Source of the DNA: Caldifarciminota bacterium
Lineage (GTDB): Bacteria > Hydrothermota > UBA3073 > NMUJ01
Length of the DNA stretch: 15,726 bases
Direction: 5' to 3'
Assembly: GCA_021158725.1 (NCBI GenBank)
Contig: JAGGUB010000068.1
Span: forward strand, 1-15,726
The notes under the pieces were generated by a model, which was not told the origin of the DNA, made no database searches, and was given only the letters and a program-made list of their open reading frames with translations. Shown here one piece after another: positions 13,098 to 15,726 of this stretch. Position 1 is the first letter of the stretch, and each line of letters opens with the position of its first letter. Both the position numbers and the translations under genes were made by a program.

Positions 13098-14608
13098 TGC
13101 ATAAGTTGATATTGGATGGAGAGACACTTGACCTTACGTCTCTCATATGGGCGACATTCGACGAAACCGTAAAAGTTGAAGTAGCAGAGAAAGCATGGTA
13201 TAACTTACAACGTTCCTACGAAAATCTCAAGCGATCCGTCAACAAAGGTACCCAAATATATGGGGTAACTACGGGTGTGGGGGCAAATGAAAGTATAACC
13301 CTTAAAGAAAGTGAACGACTTAACTTTCAAGAAAAGATTATCAAAAGCCATAGTGTGGGTGTGGGCAGCAATGTACCAAAGGATATAGTACGTGCTACGT
13401 TGATATTGAAGATTAATAGCTTGATAAAGGGATATTCAGGTGTACGAAAGGAGGTCGTCGAATATCTGACTGCATTCCTCAATTCCCACATGTACCCAAC
13501 GATACCCGAGAAGGGGTCATTGGGTGCATCGGGTGACCTCGCCCCATTATCACATATGGCGTTACCGATAGTTGGGCTGGGTCAAGTCATGTACGATGAA
13601 CAACTTATAGAAGGTGCAGAAGCATTGAAAATACTGGGGTTAAAGCCACTGAGGTTGGAGCTTAAGGACGGGTTAGCACTTAACAATGGGTTACAGTATT
13701 CGTTAGCTTTGGCAGCCTTTAATATAGACGAGAGTTTGTTCCTACTCGATGAAGCTATAAAAGCGTTTGTGTTGAGCTTAGAAGCGATATTGGGGTTTGG
13801 TGAAGCATTCAGGTCTGAGGTGGCTAAAGTCAGAAATATACCGGGAATGCAATATGTAAATAGCCGAATATGGGAGTATATCAAAGGCAGTAAACTTATA
13901 GATACAGGTGTTGGACACAAACAGGATCCATATTCGTGGCGTACCTTCACACAGGTAGCAGGTACTGTATATGACAACTTACAATATGTGAGAGCTACCA
14001 TTGAAAGGCTACTTAATAGTGTAACAGATAACCCACTGGTGTTCACGGATGGTGTGGTGTCAGCTGGTAACTTTCATGGTGAGGATCTGGCACTCGCTAT
14101 GGATTTTCTCGCACTAAACATAGTCTCACTGGGTACAATATCTGAACGACGGGTATTTGCATTGTTGTCAACACATATGAACCGCGGGTTACCACCGTTC
14201 CTTGCTAATAAACCTGGTGACAATGGGCTTATGATGATACAATACACGGATGTATACCTTGTGACTGAAAATCGGCAACTCGCCACCCCAGTTGTAGGAC
14301 ATTCCATACCTACATCGGCGGATCAGGAGGATTACGTTAGCTTATCCGCGTTATCAGGCTTAAAGGTAAGGAATATGTTACAAAACCTGTACAAGATAAT
14401 AGCTATCGAGTACATAACAGCGGCACAAGCGATAGATTTTAGGGGACGAGAAGATTTAGGTGAAGGTAGTCGCAAAATCTATGAAGAGGTACGACGGGTC
14501 GTACCATTTGTTGAGGAAGATTGCGTGTTATACAAATATATAGAAGAGATGGCGACACATCTTCGTAACAAATATCGTGAATATGCGGTACAAAGAGGCA
14601 GGTGTTGA
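13097..14608 (+). CDS. hutH: Histidine ammonia-lyase family protein (MIO-dependent)
   Basis: The 503-residue length and motifs match aromatic amino-acid lyases, which build the MIO cofactor from Ala-Ser-Gly: GSLGASGDLAPLSH has A144-S145-G146. The catalytic Tyr is in IYGVTTGVGAN (Y55). The selectivity pair in the KSHSVGVG stretch is S84-H85, the histidine-lyase type (tyrosine lyases have HL, phenylalanine lyases FL). QDPYSWR, NFHGEDLALAMDFLAL and SADQEDYVSL also follow the histidine-lyase pattern, with QED instead of the NQD of phenylalanine lyases. The reaction would be histidine to urocanate plus ammonia. No hutU, hutI or hutG is nearby, so either the rest is elsewhere or urocanate or another product is the goal. 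The start is coupled to hpf; the 3' end overlaps purM by 26 bp. Confidence 0.8.
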   Translation: MHKLILDGETLDLTSLIWATFDETVKVEVAEKAWYNLQRSYENLKRSVNKGTQIYGVTTGVGANESITLKESERLNFQEKIIKSHSVGVGSNVPKDIVRATLILKINSLIKGYSGVRKEVVEYLTAFLNSHMYPTIPEKGSLGASGDLAPLSHMALPIVGLGQVMYDEQLIEGAEALKILGLKPLRLELKDGLALNNGLQYSLALAAFNIDESLFLLDEAIKAFVLSLEAILGFGEAFRSEVAKVRNIPGMQYVNSRIWEYIKGSKLIDTGVGHKQDPYSWRTFTQVAGTVYDNLQYVRATIERLLNSVTDNPLVFTDGVVSAGNFHGEDLALAMDFLALNIVSLGTISERRVFALLSTHMNRGLPPFLANKPGDNGLMMIQYTDVYLVTENRQLATPVVGHSIPTSADQEDYVSLSALSGLKVRNMLQNLYKIIAIEYITAAQAIDFRGREDLGEGSRKIYEEVRRVVPFVEEDCVLYKYIEEMATHLRNKYREYAVQRGRC

Positions 14609-15542
14609 CCTCGATAAGGCTAAAAAGGTTGTGGGTATTTTGCAAAAAATTAACCCACAAATAGGGGAGTTCGGTGGGCTATTCCCTATAGACAGAGAAC
14701 GATATCTTGTCGCCAGTGTTGATGGTGTAGGTACGAAGATCAAAATAGCGGTTGAACTCGGTAAACATACTGGTATAGGTGAAGACCTGGTTAACCATTG
14801 TGTTAATGATATACTCTGTATGGGGGCGAAACCCTTATTCTTTATGGACTATTTCGCTACAGGTAAGCTGGAGCTTGACGTATTTGAACAGGTGATACAG
14901 GGGATAGATGTGGCAACAAAAGCACATAATATGGTACTATTGGGGGGTGAAACTGCAGAGATGCCTGGTTATTATGAGGGTGGTGAGTATGAACTTGTGG
15001 GCTTCATAGTGGGTGAAGTGAATCGAAACGATAGATTACCAAAGAGACAGAAGATAAAACCAGGCGATCTGGTGATAGGGTTTAGTTCATCAGGTCTACA
15101 TACAAATGGGTACTCTTTGGTACGTAAAATCATAGCGGATGGAAAGTTATCACTTGATAAATATTACGATGAGATAGGTAACACGTTAGGGGATGAGCTG
15201 CTTAAAGTGCATCGGTCGTACTTTTTCCTGTATCCATACCTGTCACACATAAAGGCGATAGCACATGTAACAGGTGGCGGCCTTTATGATAACCTGATCC
15301 GCGTGTTGCCAGAGGGGTTGGGTGCGAAAATCAAAAAGATATGGCCTATACCTCCCATATTTAATTTGATCATGGAATATGGTAATGTGAGTGAAGAAGA
15401 GATGTTTCGTGTCTTCAACATGGGGATCGGTATGGTAGCAATAATGGATCAAACTGATATATCAATATTGGAAAACAAGTTGGATGAAAAATTCTATGTA
15501 ATAGGTGAGATAATCGATAGACCCGGTGTATGGATAGAATAA
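14583..15542 (+). CDS. purM: Phosphoribosylformylglycinamidine cyclo-ligase (AIR synthetase)
   Basis: PurM closes the imidazole ring in purine synthesis, turning FGAM and ATP into AIR. The 319 residues are slightly short for the family (about 340). The opening MRYKEAGVDLDKA matches the family N-terminus. Further motifs are ASVDGVGTKIKIA (44-56), NDILCMGAKPLFFMDYFATG (75-94), GGETAEMPGYY (121-131), FSSSGLHTNGYSLVRK and VTGGGLYDNLIRVLPEG. The ATG at 14583 is chosen over GTG at 14577 because the family begins at this Met. The first 26 bp lie inside hutH in another frame, so it depends on upstream translation or re-initiation. No other pur gene is in view. The 3' end overlaps a further small ORF. 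Confidence 0.94.
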   Translation: MRYKEAGVDLDKAKKVVGILQKINPQIGEFGGLFPIDRERYLVASVDGVGTKIKIAVELGKHTGIGEDLVNHCVNDILCMGAKPLFFMDYFATGKLELDVFEQVIQGIDVATKAHNMVLLGGETAEMPGYYEGGEYELVGFIVGEVNRNDRLPKRQKIKPGDLVIGFSSSGLHTNGYSLVRKIIADGKLSLDKYYDEIGNTLGDELLKVHRSYFFLYPYLSHIKAIAHVTGGGLYDNLIRVLPEGLGAKIKKIWPIPPIFNLIMEYGNVSEEEMFRVFNMGIGMVAIMDQTDISILENKLDEKFYVIGEIIDRPGVWIE

Positions 15543-15726
15543 GAGTTATCTGGTACTCGGGACGTAGCAGGTACGAACGACCGGTTACGATATACGTTGA
15601 TGATACGGAATATCGAGTAGATGAAATCAAAAAAGAATACGTTGAGGAAGAGCTCTGTGGTGATCGCAAACATGTATGGATAATACGTAGTGGGATCAAT
15701 ACCTACAAGCTGGAATTGTACACATC
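15530..15726 (+). CDS. Small protein of unknown function, cut by the window end
   Basis: An ATG at 15530 inside the last codons of purM (13 bp overlap) opens a frame that runs to the window edge with 65 complete codons. The product begins MDRIRVIWYSGRSRYERPV and continues with TIYVDDTEYRVDEI, an acidic helix-like part and VWIIRSGINTYKLELY. The layout of a YSG....ERP start, a short beta hairpin and a later NTYxL strand reminds me of a family of small (about 80-90 residue) uncharacterised bacterial proteins that begin with a YSGYKANERP-like motif; that likeness is from memory only. It continues unit E, with the same overlap style as its neighbours, which supports its being real. Function unknown. 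Confidence 0.65.
   Translation, partial: MDRIRVIWYSGRSRYERPVTIYVDDTEYRVDEIKKEYVEEELCGDRKHVWIIRSGINTYKLELYT

Noticed and set aside
13582..14046. 154-codon open frame on the minus strand
   Set aside because: It is antisense to the hutH catalytic core and has the serine/leucine-rich look of a mirror frame.
1..15726. CRISPR arrays, insertion sequences, tRNA or rRNA genes, prophage genes
   Set aside because: No regularly spaced repeats, transposase motifs, terminal inverted repeats or RNA gene cores were found on either strand.

Overview
The window is a compact, almost fully coding piece of a bacterial chromosome with moderate to low G+C. A BamA outer-membrane assembly gene with five POTRA-like repeats marks the host as a diderm. 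A thiazole synthase of the sulfide-dependent (His) type suggests an anaerobe or microaerophile. The mix of genes would fit an uncultivated deep lineage such as candidate division WOR-3 or a relative; that placement is inference and could not be tested here. No tRNA, rRNA, CRISPR array, insertion sequence or plasmid gene was found.

Five transcription units alternate in strand. (A, +, 141-2553) era, gatB and a 45-codon membrane peptide, joined by ATGA overlaps. (B, -, 5053-2550) bamA followed by a DciA-like DUF721 gene. (C, +, 5130-8095) a sugar-nucleotide cassette: an RmlC-like cupin, an RmlB-like SDR dehydratase and a Wzx/MOP flippase. (D, -, 9230-8059) thi4 followed by ruvX. (E, +, 9470 to the window end) a class V aminotransferase, a short serA, a DUF1015 gene, short hpf, a histidine ammonia-lyase family gene, purM, and the start of a small unknown gene. 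Convergent neighbours overlap at their 3' ends (4 bp and 37 bp), and nearly all genes within units overlap or touch.

The most striking non-coding signal is at the unit starts. Upstream of era, bamA, the RmlC-like gene and thi4 there is a -35-like TTGNNN, a 15-16 bp gap, a TA(T/C)(T/C)TT hexamer and exactly six bases before the ATG, with no Shine-Dalgarno sequence. This predicts leaderless mRNAs. In unit E the aminotransferase has a similar promoter (TTGACT, 15 bp, TATCCT) placed further upstream, and there a strong AGGAGG ribosome binding site is present. Two modes of translation initiation therefore seem to coexist.

Unit E reads as amino-acid and one-carbon metabolism (serine, histidine breakdown, purines). 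Its DUF1015 member carries a DGHHRYE motif reminiscent of ParB/Srx-fold free-serine kinases. Unit C carries two sugar enzymes that each depart from the textbook rhamnose residues, pointing to a less usual deoxysugar.
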